The translations under genes were made by a program, and so were the position numbers. A stretch of DNA of 35,138 nt. Source: Bacteroidota bacterium. Its GTDB lineage: Bacteria > Bacteroidota > Ignavibacteria > UBA10030 > UBA8401. Where the stretch lies: contig JAGVPT010000214.1 in the NCBI GenBank assembly GCA_020052095.1, positions 1 to 35,138 on the forward strand, given 5' to 3'. The notes under the pieces were generated by a model. That model saw only the letters and a program-made list of their open reading frames with translations. It had not been told where the DNA came from and did no database searches. Shown here piece by piece: positions 26,007-34,960 of the stretch. Numbering within the stretch: position 1 is the stretch's first letter; the number at the start of each line of letters is the position of its first letter.

Positions 26007-26294
26007 TTAATTCTGTGTAAGGATCGCATCCTTCGCTGCTTTCGCAACTCGGAATTTCACGACCTTTTTCGCCGGAATTTGAATAATCTCACCAGTCGCG
26101 GGATTGCGTCCTTGCCTCGCTTTGCGGTCAACCAGGACCAACTTCCCGATACCCGGAATTGTGAACTGATTCTTGGCTTCGGAATAGGCAAGACGTGCCA
26201 ATTCTTCAAAGTAGGCAGCCGCTTGTTTCTTCTTCAGACCGAACTTCTTTGCAAAGTGGTCTGCGGTTTGGGATTTTGTCATGGCCTTTGCCAT
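26007..26294 (-). CDS. HU-family DNA-binding protein
   Basis: The protein has 95 residues. The family core is intact: FAKKFGLKKKQAAAYFEEL, FTIPGIGKLVLVDRKARQGR and NPATGEIIQIPAKKVVKFRV (the conserved arm GRNPATGE). It bends and packages DNA as a homodimer or heterodimer. The ATG at 26294 follows TAGGAG at a spacing of about seven bases. A terminator follows the gene, and a 370-base divergent region precedes it. It is presumably strongly expressed, though no promoter was resolved. Confidence 0.95.
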   Translation of the reverse strand: MAKAMTKSQTADHFAKKFGLKKKQAAAYFEELARLAYSEAKNQFTIPGIGKLVLVDRKARQGRNPATGEIIQIPAKKVVKFRVAKAAKDAILTQN

Positions 26295-26664
26295 TGAACG
26301 CTCCTAGAATTAGTTAATTGATAGTTGATTATGTGAAATGGTAAATGGGAACGATAAGACTATAAAACTCATACTCCAAAAATTCACTCGAAATATAGGA
26401 AAATCGATAATTAAAAACCAAGCATTATTTAAGGAAAATTGAAAATAATTTGGGGCTCTCAAAAGAGTCCTAAATCGCTCAGTTATTGCTTATCTTGAAT
26501 TTTCGGCGAATTCTGCACAAAATGCCCACATTTGAACCCTGGGAGGTTTTAAGATTGACCCCAGGGGAACTATTGTTTTGGAACGCTTTGTTGTAGTGCA
26601 TGTCGCATCAAACAAGAATCCTTAATTCATCTCTTTCCAATAACAATCATAAGGAAAAACCCTC
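26295..26664. other. Divergent intergenic region
   Basis: These 370 AT-rich bases separate HU (leftward) and the small secreted protein (rightward), so both promoters should be here. I could not resolve convincing -35/-10 pairs. Two small hairpins are visible: GGCTCT/AGAGTCC near 26455-26472 and CCCTGGG/CCCAGGG at 26537-26566. The start of the rightward gene has AAGGA nine bases before its ATG. Confidence 0.4.
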
Positions 26665-27117
26665 ATGAAAAAGCTGACAATCCTTGCGTTGCTCTCCTGT
26701 TTTGTTTTGACAAGTGCCCTGGCACAGGAGAAGAAGGAAAAGCCGATGTCACACTCGATGAAAGGCTACCTGGTAGACAAAATGTGCGCTACCGGAATGG
26801 TAAAGAAGGCACCCGAAGAAGCGATGGCAAAGGCTGCCAAGCATACGAAAAGCTGCGCGCTCGAGGAGAGCTGCATGGAGAGTGGATTCGGCCTTATTTC
26901 AGAGGGAGAGTGGTACAAGTTTGACGATGCTGGCGATAAACAAGCACTTGCCTGGCTAAAGAAAACTGACAAGAAAAACGACCTGATGGTTGAAGTAACC
27001 GGGACGCATGACGGAGATATTATTATGGTAGCTTCTCTGAAAGAAGTGAAAGCTTCTTCAATGAAAAAGGAAATGAAACACGAAGAGATGAAAAAAGACG
27101 AGATGAAAAAGGATTGA
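26665..27117 (+). CDS. Small secreted cysteine-containing protein with Lys/Met-rich tail
   Basis: The protein has 150 residues with a signal peptide (MKKLTILALLSCFVLTSALA) and a strict AAGGA site before the ATG. The mature part opens with GYLVDKMCATGM and contains CALEESCMESGFGLISEGEW, then LMVEVTGTHDGDIIMVASLK. This resembles small periplasmic domains with a GYxxDxxC start, a cysteine pair and a beta-rich OB-like finish, but I cannot name the family with certainty. The last 20 residues repeat K, E and M (KKEMKHEEMKKDEMKKD). It is followed by a terminator, so it is monocistronic. Confidence 0.75.
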   Translation: MKKLTILALLSCFVLTSALAQEKKEKPMSHSMKGYLVDKMCATGMVKKAPEEAMAKAAKHTKSCALEESCMESGFGLISEGEWYKFDDAGDKQALAWLKKTDKKNDLMVEVTGTHDGDIIMVASLKEVKASSMKKEMKHEEMKKDEMKKD

Positions 27118-27136
27118 CCCTGTTTGATACTAACAG

Positions 27137-27175
27137 AAAAGGCCTCTTTGCGAAATTGCACAGAGGCCTTTTTTG
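27137..27175 (+). terminator. Rho-independent terminator after the secreted protein gene
   Basis: A stem of AAAAGGCCTCT / AGAGGCCTTTT with a 15-base loop is followed by a run of T. It starts 20 bases after the stop at 27117. The A-run before the stem means it could also stop transcripts coming from the IS element on the other strand. Confidence 0.85.
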
Positions 27176-27196
27176 CTTAGCGCCGAATGAACAAGA

Positions 27197-28546
27197 TATG
27201 CGCAATCAGTACTGTCCCATTAAATCTCAAATAAAGACAACTGGTTAGCGGTATTGGGAATGTGTATAGGGGACTGAGGTCCCGTAAGTAGTTGAGAAAT
27301 CGAGTCTTTCTCGAACAGCGTGACGCTCAAAATCTGTAGAATTGTGTAGAGTGAAAGTTCGGAGTTGAGTTCCTTTTTGACGATGGCAACCAAGACGTAC
27401 ACAGAGACAGCAATCCAGATTTGTGTTTTGACGGCATTCTCCGACGTGCCATAGAATGCTTTAATGCGCAAGTGTTGCTTGATCCATTTGAAGAATAATT
27501 CTATTTGCCATCGTGCGTGATAGAGTTGAGCAATCGTTAGTGCCGGCAACGTAAAATTATTTGTGACAATCGCCAGACGAAGATCATGTTCTCGATCGTA
27601 GAATTTGACCATGCGCAGCTGTTCTGGATACAGCTTCGATGTCAGCGGTCCGGTGAGCCGAATGATTGTTGCAGCGTAGTCCTGTTGTTTTGTCAACAGG
27701 ATGAGAATACACTCGTCGATACTGGAAGTTCTTTTTTGCGCGCACGACAAAGAATGCTTGTCCCTGATGCAATTGAAAGAGTCGCTCAAAATCCAGATAG
27801 CCACGGTCCATAATGTAGAACGCTCCGGCTTCAAAGACGAGAGTATCCAAGACATTCACCTCATGGACATTTCCTCGTGTTATGTGCAGAAATGAGGGAA
27901 TATTGCCCCTGAGGTCCAACAGGGTGTGGAGTTTAACGGCCCCCTTCTTCTTGCGAAAGTGTGCCCAGGGAAACAGCGTCAAACACAGATCAATAATGGT
28001 TGCATCCAATGCGTAGAATGTTTCCTGCAGTTGAAGCGAGAACTGATCATGACGATAAAGTAAACGTGCCCGTTGAATAAGCACATGAGCGAAGTCGGCG
28101 TAGATCTTCCACGAACGTATTTCGTTGGCATGGGCGATTGTATTGCGCGCCACCTTCGTGCCAATCCCGGCATGATAAAGTTTTGTGCCGAGCGAATTCA
28201 GGCATGTTTCAATATCGCGGAGACTTTCTCGATACGTGAGTTGAGCAAAGGTCATGGCGAGCAATTGACTCCAACAAGAAAATCGTTTGATGTACTTATC
28301 ACCATCATACCGGTTGACGCAGAAACGAAACTCCCTCTTGGGGAGAAACTCCATGAGTTGTGCAAGAATAATTTTTCCTTCGTGCATAGACGAGTCCCTT
28401 CAATTGTTGTGAAAGGGAGTATAGCGAAGGACTGAGAAGGTTCAAAATTGAAATCGATCTCAATAAAATATTTTCCCAACTCATTGCGCACAAATAACTT
28501 CCCGACGTCTAACATGGTTTTCTTGGGACAGTTGTGATGCGCAATA
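27197..28546 (-). mobile_element. IS4-type insertion sequence (DUF4372 group)
   Basis: The element is about 1350 bases long. Imperfect terminal inverted repeats are visible: TATGCGCAATCAGTACTGTC at the left and, on the opposite strand, TATTGCGCATCACAACTGTC at the right, each followed by CCA. Almost the whole length is the transposase frame. I see no clear target-site duplication, so the exact ends are uncertain by a few bases. It is the only complete insertion sequence in the window. Confidence 0.8.
27220..28387 (-). pseudogene. IS4 family transposase, frameshifted
   Basis: The first part (28387 to about 27665) has the N-terminal DUF4372 region (ILAQLMEFLPKREFRFCV, FSCWSQLLAMTFAQLTYRES). It also has the first two catalytic regions (YALDATIIDLCLTLFPWAHF; AFYIMDRGYLDFERL). 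The second part, in another frame (about 27675 to 27220), has RLTGPLTSKLYPEQLRMVKF and the YREK-type block YHARWQIELFFKWIKQHLRI, with the catalytic glutamate. The break lies near 27665-27680, after VDKTTGLR, where the downstream frame is offset by +1 (one extra or two missing bases). Joined, it would be about 389 residues, the usual length. The gene is probably dead unless the shift is a sequencing error or is bypassed. Confidence 0.88.
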
Positions 28547-28837
28547 TTTAAAGAGGGGAAGAAGAGAAAAGCGCTGAATGCCCTCACCTACTTTCAAGGG
28601 ATTGCGAGGGGTAGCAAATCCTGAGCCTTTGAAGTGCTGTACCTCGATTGATTCTGACTGCAATTGTTACGAAGACACGGCATTACGTTTTATTTTGATC
28701 TCCCCTACAGTTTTGATTAGTATTTCCTGCCATTTTCTGGGCTTCCCGATGTCCCTTCAAATTGATTACAATCCAAATTTACACTATCTTAGCCCTGTCG
28801 TTATTGCTTTTTCCTATCATCACAGGGTTCCAAAAGA
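28547..28837. other. Intergenic region upstream of the TPR gene
   Basis: These 291 bases run from the right end of the IS to the TPR start. No gene is seen. The stretch 28764-28792 holds a possible promoter. The start codon of the TPR gene has no obvious Shine-Dalgarno. Confidence 0.4.
28764..28792 (+). promoter_or_regulatory. Possible sigma-70 type promoter for the TPR operon
   Basis: TTGATT (28764-28769), a 17-base spacer and TATCTT (28787-28792) lie 45 bases before the TPR start codon. Each hexamer differs from consensus at two positions. Confidence 0.3.
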
Positions 28838-31800
28838 ATGTTTTCGCGATTCATTGGGATAATCATCATCTTCTTCGCCGCGATCACCATATGCGCCGCC
28901 CAGAATACGAAGGAGAACGCTGATTTCAAGCTCGCCATTAATCTGTTTAATGATAAACTCTTCGACCTTTCGCTCGAACAATTCAAGCAGTTCATCTCCA
29001 CCTATCCGTCTCATCCGCAGAGCATCGAGGCAAAATTTTACATTGCGCTTGCCAACCGTGCAATAGAGAAGAACGACGATGCAAGAGCGTCATTCCAGAA
29101 TTTTGCATTAACATATCCCGAGCATGCGAGGGCGGCGGAGGCATGGTGGAATATTGGGGAAATGTTCAGCGAAGAAAAGAGATATGCGGATGCCGCTTCG
29201 GCCTTCGAGCGTATCAAAGTCTTCAATCCCAAAAGCAAGCTGGCGCCAAAGGCATTGTTGACAGCGAGCGATTACTTTGATCTGGCGGGGGATGCAGATA
29301 ACGCGAAGAGATGTCTGCGTTCGCTCGTGAGCGACTATTCAACCAATGAGCTTGTGACCATTGCCCATGCTCATTTGGGGACATTTTTCGCTCGGGAGAA
29401 TAATCTTCTCGCCGCGCGCAAAGAACTACTCTTGGCTGTTGAAGGGGGTGGCGACAAAGAATTGAAGGCCTCGGTGACGCTGCAGCTTGGAAAAATTGCC
29501 GAAGCCTTCGGCACTCCTGCAGAGGCGGAGGCGCTGTACCGCTCGATCATTGAAGAAAAAAAATCTGAAGTTTCGCTCAACACCACTGCTCAGGCGAAGC
29601 TGCAGCTTGGGCGTCTGTATTTTTCATCCGGCAGACAGAAGGAAGCGATTGACCTTTTCCAAAAACTGAACGCTGATTCTTTGAAGCTCTCGCGCGAAAT
29701 TGTTCAGCAGTCATCACTGAATCTCGGCAGCAGCTATTTAACAAATCGGGAATTCAAAAAAGCGGCTGATGCGTACGAACGATCGTTGCGGAGGGTATCG
29801 GATTCTTCCCTGGTTGTACCGGCACTGCTTGGCGTCGGCCGGGCGTACGAGGCGTTGAAGGAGTATCGCAAATCGCTCGGAGCCTATTCCGCCATCGCAG
29901 AGTTGCCCACCCCACGCACCGAGAAACGATATGCGCTTCTCCGCGCGGCGACGTTGTCAAGTGCGCTCAGCGATTACGAAGCTGCGGTGCGCTATTTTTC
30001 ACAATATGCAGAACTCTTTCCGTCCGATGAAGAGACGCCGGAGATCCTCTATCGTACAGGCGAATTGTACCGCGTGAATCTCAGAGATCCGCACAGAGCA
30101 ATCGATGTCTATACGGCATTTCTCCTTAGGTATCCTCAACACGAAAAGAGTGACGACGCGACATATGCAATCGCATCGGCGCACGAAGCCCTTCAGGAGA
30201 CGAACGATGCTTTGCAATCGTACGATGATGTGATGAAAAAATATCCAGCCAGCACGTTTGCCCTTCAGGCTCGTGATCGGCGGGATTTTCTCAAGAGTTA
30301 CAAATCTCCAGACAATGAACGAACATTGCGACAGCTAGCGCTTCTCATCGGCGATTTGATTTTGGAAAAGCAGAAATCCGAACTAGCGATGAGGCTTGGC
30401 GATATTTACTTGAATGTTCTCCAGGACTTTCCTCAAGCGGCAGTACAATATCAAAAAGCATCCACGCTGGGGGGAGTCACTGTTGATTCTCTTGTCCGTG
30501 AAGAGGCCGCTTATAAGCGTACGATTGCCTTGCGGCGCCAATCGGAGCTTGACTCTTCGTACGTCCAAACGGCAATCAATGCATTTACGACATTCCTAAA
30601 AGATCATCCTGCGGGACGATACAGCGATGATGCGGCGTACAATCGTTTTCTTCTTCAGACGAGAAAAGCAGGCCCAGGCCCGAAGATCGGCTTTGCCCGT
30701 GATTTCTTGAAAGACCGTTCAGCATCCTCCTTCGCGTCGAAGGTTTATCTCGTGCTAGGAAATTCACAGAAAGAAAAAGGTCTGCTCAACGAATCCATCG
30801 AAACGTTCAGGCAAATCGCATACAGGTATCCGACCCAGCCCGAAGCCGACGAAGCAACTGCCCAACTCGGCATTCAGCTCGCCCATTTGGGAAGAAGCGA
30901 CACGGCCGCAGTCGTTTTGAGCAGCTATCTGCGCGCGTATCCCCGCGGGTTCCACTGCGCCGATGTGTTGTACGAAATGGGTATGCTTTCCGCGCGGGAG
31001 GAGAATCCACTTATTGCTGCGACGTCGTTCGAGCAGCTTCGCACAAAGTATTTCTACACAATGCGCTCCGTCGATTGCATCGAGACCCTCGCCCAGTGCT
31101 ACGAAAAAACACGTCAGTTCGACAGGGCGATTACCTTATATCGTCAACAGCTCGATCGGCAATCCTCTCCGTTGCATGGAAATCAAAAGGGGCGTCTTCA
31201 GACAGTATTGAAACTCGCCAGGGCGTACGAGGCCGCGAACGATACGGCGAATGCACGGAGGTATTTTCTTGACTTCGTCGGCGAGGAGATGCAGTCCCCC
31301 GACGCATCTGACGCTTTCCGACGGCTCGGTGCTTTTGAACAGCGCGCAGGGAGGAGTGAAACCGCGATACGGTACTTTGAAAAATCCGTCGCTGCCCAGC
31401 GAAGCGCGTCGACAACAGCGGAACTCGCATCGCTCTATTACGCAAACGGCGATTTTCCAAAGGCCATCGAGGAATACGGGCTCCTGGCTGGCTTGAGTGA
31501 CGTAGATTCTTCAACGCTTCGGTCGGGTCGAATTCGTGTGGTCGCCTCGCTGTACCGCTCGGGCAAAAACAAAGAGGCGGAGCAGAGAACTACCGAGTTT
31601 CTTAAGGCCTATGGAGCCGATAAGAACGCCCTTGCAGAGTTCGAATTTGAGAAGGCAATGGCACTATTCCGCAGCGAGGAATATGACCGATCGCTTGCGA
31701 TCCTGCAGGCATTTCGGGGGAAGTACGACTCAACAGAAATTCTCCCGCAGGCGTATTTCTGGATCGGCAAGATACTCGAAGCGAAGGAATTGCCCGACAG

Positions 31801-32482
31801 CGCCATGAAACAGTACGATTTCGTCATGAGGACTTTCCCCCGATCCGAAATCCTCCCCAAGGTCTATCTCGCGTTTGGCAATATTTACTTTTTCAAGGAG
31901 AAGTACGACGAGGCCGTAAAATATTACCGCCTCATCGTCGACAAACCGAACCTCTCACCCGAGCTTCTCCCATTCGCGATGAACAATCTTAGCGAGGCAT
32001 ACAAAGAGGTCGGACTCTACGACGGTGCGCTCGAGTTGACCCGCAATTTCATTGAACGGTACCCCAACGACGAATCGATTCTTGACAAGAAAGTCGACCT
32101 CGGTGTGTTGTACCAAAAGTTGGGATACTATGATCAGGCAATCGTCCAGCTTCAAGGACTCCTGGAGACAACAAATAAAGATCTTGAATCCGAAATCCGC
32201 TATTATCTCGGAGAGTCATATTACTACAAGGGAGAGTATCAGCAGGCCATACTTGAGTTCCTGAAAGTGCCGTACCTTATCACCAAGAAAACAAAGATCG
32301 ATTGGACGCCAAATTCTTATTACATGTCTGCTCAGTCGTACGAAAAAATGGGCAAGTATGATCAAGCGCTGAACATGTATCAGCAGATCATCGACAAGTC
32401 AGGGATCGACCCTGCATTTAAAACAGCGGCACAAAAAGAAATCAATCGTGTGAAGAGCTCAGTGAAGAAAGATTCAAATTAA
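28838..32482 (+). CDS. Very long periplasmic tetratricopeptide-repeat protein
   Basis: The protein has 1214 residues with a signal peptide (MFSRFIGIIIIFFAAITICA). Nearly all the rest is TPR-like helical repeats in the style of YbgF/BamD. Recurring elements are LxxFxxFxxxYPxxxxxxEAxFxIA, for example FISTYPSHPQSIEAKFYIA near the start and YRLIVDKPNLSPELLPFAM near the end. More than fifteen repeats appear likely. No enzyme domain is seen. Such proteins are protein-interaction scaffolds, here probably in the periplasm or at the outer membrane. The next gene starts 17 bases after its stop, so the two are cotranscribed. Confidence 0.85.
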   Translation: MFSRFIGIIIIFFAAITICAAQNTKENADFKLAINLFNDKLFDLSLEQFKQFISTYPSHPQSIEAKFYIALANRAIEKNDDARASFQNFALTYPEHARAAEAWWNIGEMFSEEKRYADAASAFERIKVFNPKSKLAPKALLTASDYFDLAGDADNAKRCLRSLVSDYSTNELVTIAHAHLGTFFARENNLLAARKELLLAVEGGGDKELKASVTLQLGKIAEAFGTPAEAEALYRSIIEEKKSEVSLNTTAQAKLQLGRLYFSSGRQKEAIDLFQKLNADSLKLSREIVQQSSLNLGSSYLTNREFKKAADAYERSLRRVSDSSLVVPALLGVGRAYEALKEYRKSLGAYSAIAELPTPRTEKRYALLRAATLSSALSDYEAAVRYFSQYAELFPSDEETPEILYRTGELYRVNLRDPHRAIDVYTAFLLRYPQHEKSDDATYAIASAHEALQETNDALQSYDDVMKKYPASTFALQARDRRDFLKSYKSPDNERTLRQLALLIGDLILEKQKSELAMRLGDIYLNVLQDFPQAAVQYQKASTLGGVTVDSLVREEAAYKRTIALRRQSELDSSYVQTAINAFTTFLKDHPAGRYSDDAAYNRFLLQTRKAGPGPKIGFARDFLKDRSASSFASKVYLVLGNSQKEKGLLNESIETFRQIAYRYPTQPEADEATAQLGIQLAHLGRSDTAAVVLSSYLRAYPRGFHCADVLYEMGMLSAREENPLIAATSFEQLRTKYFYTMRSVDCIETLAQCYEKTRQFDRAITLYRQQLDRQSSPLHGNQKGRLQTVLKLARAYEAANDTANARRYFLDFVGEEMQSPDASDAFRRLGAFEQRAGRSETAIRYFEKSVAAQRSASTTAELASLYYANGDFPKAIEEYGLLAGLSDVDSSTLRSGRIRVVASLYRSGKNKEAEQRTTEFLKAYGADKNALAEFEFEKAMALFRSEEYDRSLAILQAFRGKYDSTEILPQAYFWIGKILEAKELPDSAMKQYDFVMRTFPRSEILPKVYLAFGNIYFFKEKYDEAVKYYRLIVDKPNLSPELLPFAMNNLSEAYKEVGLYDGALELTRNFIERYPNDESILDKKVDLGVLYQKLGYYDQAIVQLQGLLETTNKDLESEIRYYLGESYYYKGEYQQAILEFLKVPYLITKKTKIDWTPNSYYMSAQSYEKMGKYDQALNMYQQIIDKSGIDPAFKTAAQKEINRVKSSVKKDSN

Positions 32483-32499
32483 CGTCAACTGCCATCCCT

Positions 32500-33654
32500 A
32501 TGTTCGAAAAGGAAACCGAGCAACTTATCGGCATAATTCGCCAGACGACAATCGGCGATGCAAAAGCTGTGAGCCTGCGTGCGATTTTTGAATCGAAAGT
32601 ACCATCGAACGTGAAGGTGTTCTTTCGGGCCGATGTCGAGCACTTTCTCGACGAGGACCGAAAGAAAGAGCAACGAATGTCGAAATTCAATTACGATGTT
32701 CCGGAGATTCAAATGCTTCAGGAACAGATCGACACTCTGCTCATCCACAATTTCATTTTTGCGAAATCGGATTTTGAAACAACGCTCGATAAATGCGTTC
32801 ATTTTCTGCTCAACTTCCTTTGCAGGCCGCAGTGGACCCTTGCCAGCTTTCTCTTTGAAGAGTCGGCAAAAGTGTCGACGCGCCAGATTCTGAAGAAGCT
32901 TCGATACTGCAAGGATTATGAATATTTCCCGGACATTCTTCGCCGGTACGTTCATCAACGCGATATTGCAGAGTTAGCGTTGGAGGAAGGCAAAGCGCTT
33001 TTGGATAAAATTGACGGTGAGGTGGTGAAAAATCATTCAAGCGTAGAGCTGGCGCAGATGACCAAGCCCCTCTTTGATTTTGTGGCATATGCGCGCTCGC
33101 TGGATCTGAATACGTCTTCGCAGACAATTCCGACGCGAGCCTTAATGTACTTTTTTGAAGATAAAAAGATGTCGGCGATTCATGATCGCTTTTCGCGCGA
33201 ACGTGAAACAAACAATGTCCGGGAAATAAGCTTCAGCCAGCTTGCGAATGTTATCGAGAAGGTTCGAACGGGAAATGAGTTCGCGCACATCTTCGATGAA
33301 GAGAGCGATCCCTTTGCGGCATCGGACGATTTTTCCCCAGAGTCGCCGATTGTGTCTGCCGGGCAGGAGGAAAGTTCTTTCTCGTTTCCAAAAATCTCCG
33401 AGCCGCCCAAACCGCTTCCACCGCTCTTCACCCTTGATGAGGAACGGTCAATCGTAAAAAATGTCTTTCATCAAAATGAGGAGCAGTTTCGAACGGCGGT
33501 GAAGGAGGCTCTCGGTGCGCAATCGTGGGAGGACGCGGCGCCAACAATCGACCATTTCTTTCTCATGAACGACGTCGAGCCATTCACGAAGGAAGCGATC
33601 CTTTTTACCAACCGGTTGCAGAATAGATTTGCGGAACAAACGAAAAGTGGATAA
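32500..33654 (+). CDS. Uncharacterised protein cotranscribed with the TPR gene
   Basis: The protein has 384 residues, with no signal peptide and no membrane helix. Residues about 1-255 are helical and charged (DAKAVSLRAIFESKVPSNVKVFFRADVEHFL region). Residues about 260-315 form an acidic and proline-rich linker (DEESDPF, SEPPKPLPPLF). The last 70 form a second helical part (FRTAVKEALGAQSWEDAAPT). I recognise no family. It follows the TPR gene by 17 bases with no Shine-Dalgarno, so coupling is likely. Because the TPR partner is exported and this one is not, it may act on the cytoplasmic side, which is speculation. Confidence 0.7.
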   Translation: MFEKETEQLIGIIRQTTIGDAKAVSLRAIFESKVPSNVKVFFRADVEHFLDEDRKKEQRMSKFNYDVPEIQMLQEQIDTLLIHNFIFAKSDFETTLDKCVHFLLNFLCRPQWTLASFLFEESAKVSTRQILKKLRYCKDYEYFPDILRRYVHQRDIAELALEEGKALLDKIDGEVVKNHSSVELAQMTKPLFDFVAYARSLDLNTSSQTIPTRALMYFFEDKKMSAIHDRFSRERETNNVREISFSQLANVIEKVRTGNEFAHIFDEESDPFAASDDFSPESPIVSAGQEESSFSFPKISEPPKPLPPLFTLDEERSIVKNVFHQNEEQFRTAVKEALGAQSWEDAAPTIDHFFLMNDVEPFTKEAILFTNRLQNRFAEQTKSG

Positions 33655-33681
33655 CTCACGTTACGCCGGAATAAAAAATTT

Positions 33682-33784
33682 GCCACCAAGGCACTAAGAC
33701 TCAAAGACTCCATAAAGACCCCTTACTGAGTTGGGGTGTTGAATAGCATTTTCGCATATCTTAGTGTCCTGGTGACTTTGTGGC
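33682..33784. repeat. Pair of inverted octamer arrays upstream of obgE
   Basis: Bases 33682-33713 read as four octamers (GCCACCAA, GGCACTAA, GACTCAAA, GACTCCAT). Bases 33761-33784 read as three octamers of the complementary type (TTAGTGTC, CTGGTGAC, TTTGTGGC). The arrangement (two inverted degenerate arrays about a non-repeated centre) matches that at 8871-9009, but with a period of eight. Confidence 0.7.
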
Positions 33785-33877
33785 AATACTTTTTGCTTTT
33801 TGCGCAACATCAGTTAATAATATTACAATCACAATTTGCTGCGGATTTGAAATTAGAATTTAGGGCCTAAGAACATT

Positions 33878-34933
33878 ATGTTTATCGATTCGGCAAAAAT
33901 ATTTGTCCGATCCGGCAGCGGCGGCAACGGCATCATTCACTGGCGCCGGGAAAAATACGTACCGAAAGGGGGACCTGACGGCGGCAATGGAGGCAAGGGG
34001 GGCGATATCATTATCCGGGCGGAAAAGCAATTAACGACATTGCTCGATTTCCGGTATAAGAGGCGATACATCGCGCAAAATGGGAATGCTGGAGAAGGTT
34101 CGAACAAAGAAGGACGCTCTGCGGAAAACATATTGATAAAAGTACCGTGCGGGACGATCGTGAAGAATGCTCTGTCCGGGGAAGTGCTCGTCGACCTTGT
34201 AAAGCACGGGACCGAAGTAATTGTCGCAAAGGGGGGCCGCGGCGGCAAAGGGAATTCTGAATTTGCCACATCGACAAACCAGGCGCCCCGGATTTGTACG
34301 CCGGGTGAGGAAGGAAAAGACTTTAACCTGGAATTGGAATTGAAGCTGCTTGCCGATATCGGCCTCGTAGGCTTTCCAAACGCGGGCAAGTCTACGCTGA
34401 TCTCAAAAATATCCGCCGCAAAACCGAAGATTGCCGACTATCCGTTTACAACGCTCGTGCCGAACCTCGGGATGGTATATTTCCAGGAGGGAAAAAGTTT
34501 TGTCGTCGCCGATATCCCAGGATTAATTGCGGGAGCGCACGAAGGAAGAGGTCTCGGAATTCAATTCTTGCGGCATATCGAGCGAACGAAAGTACTTGTG
34601 TATCTGATCGAATGCACAAGCGACGATCTCAAGAATGATTTCGCAACACTGGCGAATGAACTGAAGGCCTTCAACAAGGATCTTCCGAAAAAACCGACGA
34701 TTGTGGCGGTGACCAAACTCGATATAGCAGACGAAGCTCTCCGTAAGGCGATCAAGAAGGTGAAATTTGGGAGGGGAATTTCTACGCATCTTATTTCCGC
34801 TGTCACGGGCGAAGGGCTTAATGACCTCGTCACGTCCATGTGGAAGGCATTGGAGAAGAAAAAGGAATCGCGAAAAGCAGACCCTGAGAAGCGTTCTACG
34901 GTGTATTTTGGAATCCCCCTAACCCCCTTTTGA
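33878..34933 (+). CDS. obgE: Obg family GTPase
   Basis: This 351-residue GTPase is involved in ribosome assembly and stress response. The glycine-rich Obg fold fills residues 1-158 (GSGGNGIIHWRREKYVPKGG, then GGPDGGNGGKGGDI). The GTPase domain has GFPNAGKST at 165-173, the switch with DYPFTTLVPNLG, DIPG at 212-215 and TKLD in the guanine-specificity motif. The start at 33878 gives the family's usual M-F-I-D-x-A-K. The last dozen residues (STVYFGIPLTPF) are not typical of Obg and are encoded by a C-run/G-run palindrome. The stop codon sits in that hairpin. A 223-base repeat-containing gap precedes the gene. Confidence 0.95.
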   Translation: MFIDSAKIFVRSGSGGNGIIHWRREKYVPKGGPDGGNGGKGGDIIIRAEKQLTTLLDFRYKRRYIAQNGNAGEGSNKEGRSAENILIKVPCGTIVKNALSGEVLVDLVKHGTEVIVAKGGRGGKGNSEFATSTNQAPRICTPGEEGKDFNLELELKLLADIGLVGFPNAGKSTLISKISAAKPKIADYPFTTLVPNLGMVYFQEGKSFVVADIPGLIAGAHEGRGLGIQFLRHIERTKVLVYLIECTSDDLKNDFATLANELKAFNKDLPKKPTIVAVTKLDIADEALRKAIKKVKFGRGISTHLISAVTGEGLNDLVTSMWKALEKKKESRKADPEKRSTVYFGIPLTPF

Positions 34934-34960
34934 AGGGGGATTCAAAGGGGTGGCGTCTTC
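34910..34960. repeat. C-run/G-run palindrome overlapping the obgE stop
   Basis: GGAATCCCCCTAACCCCCTT, TTGAA, GGGGGATTCAAAGGGGTGG: the hairpin has a C-run arm before and a G-run arm after the TGA stop at 34931-34933. It is the same architecture as the repeats at 6286-6505 and 1407-1512. It probably also acts as, or replaces, a transcription stop for obgE, though without a T-run. Confidence 0.75.

Noticed and set aside
27584-27855. Programmed frameshift in the IS4 transposase
   Set aside because: Transposases of this group are normally a single frame, and I see no slippery heptamer with a following structure at the break. Mutation or a sequencing error is simpler.
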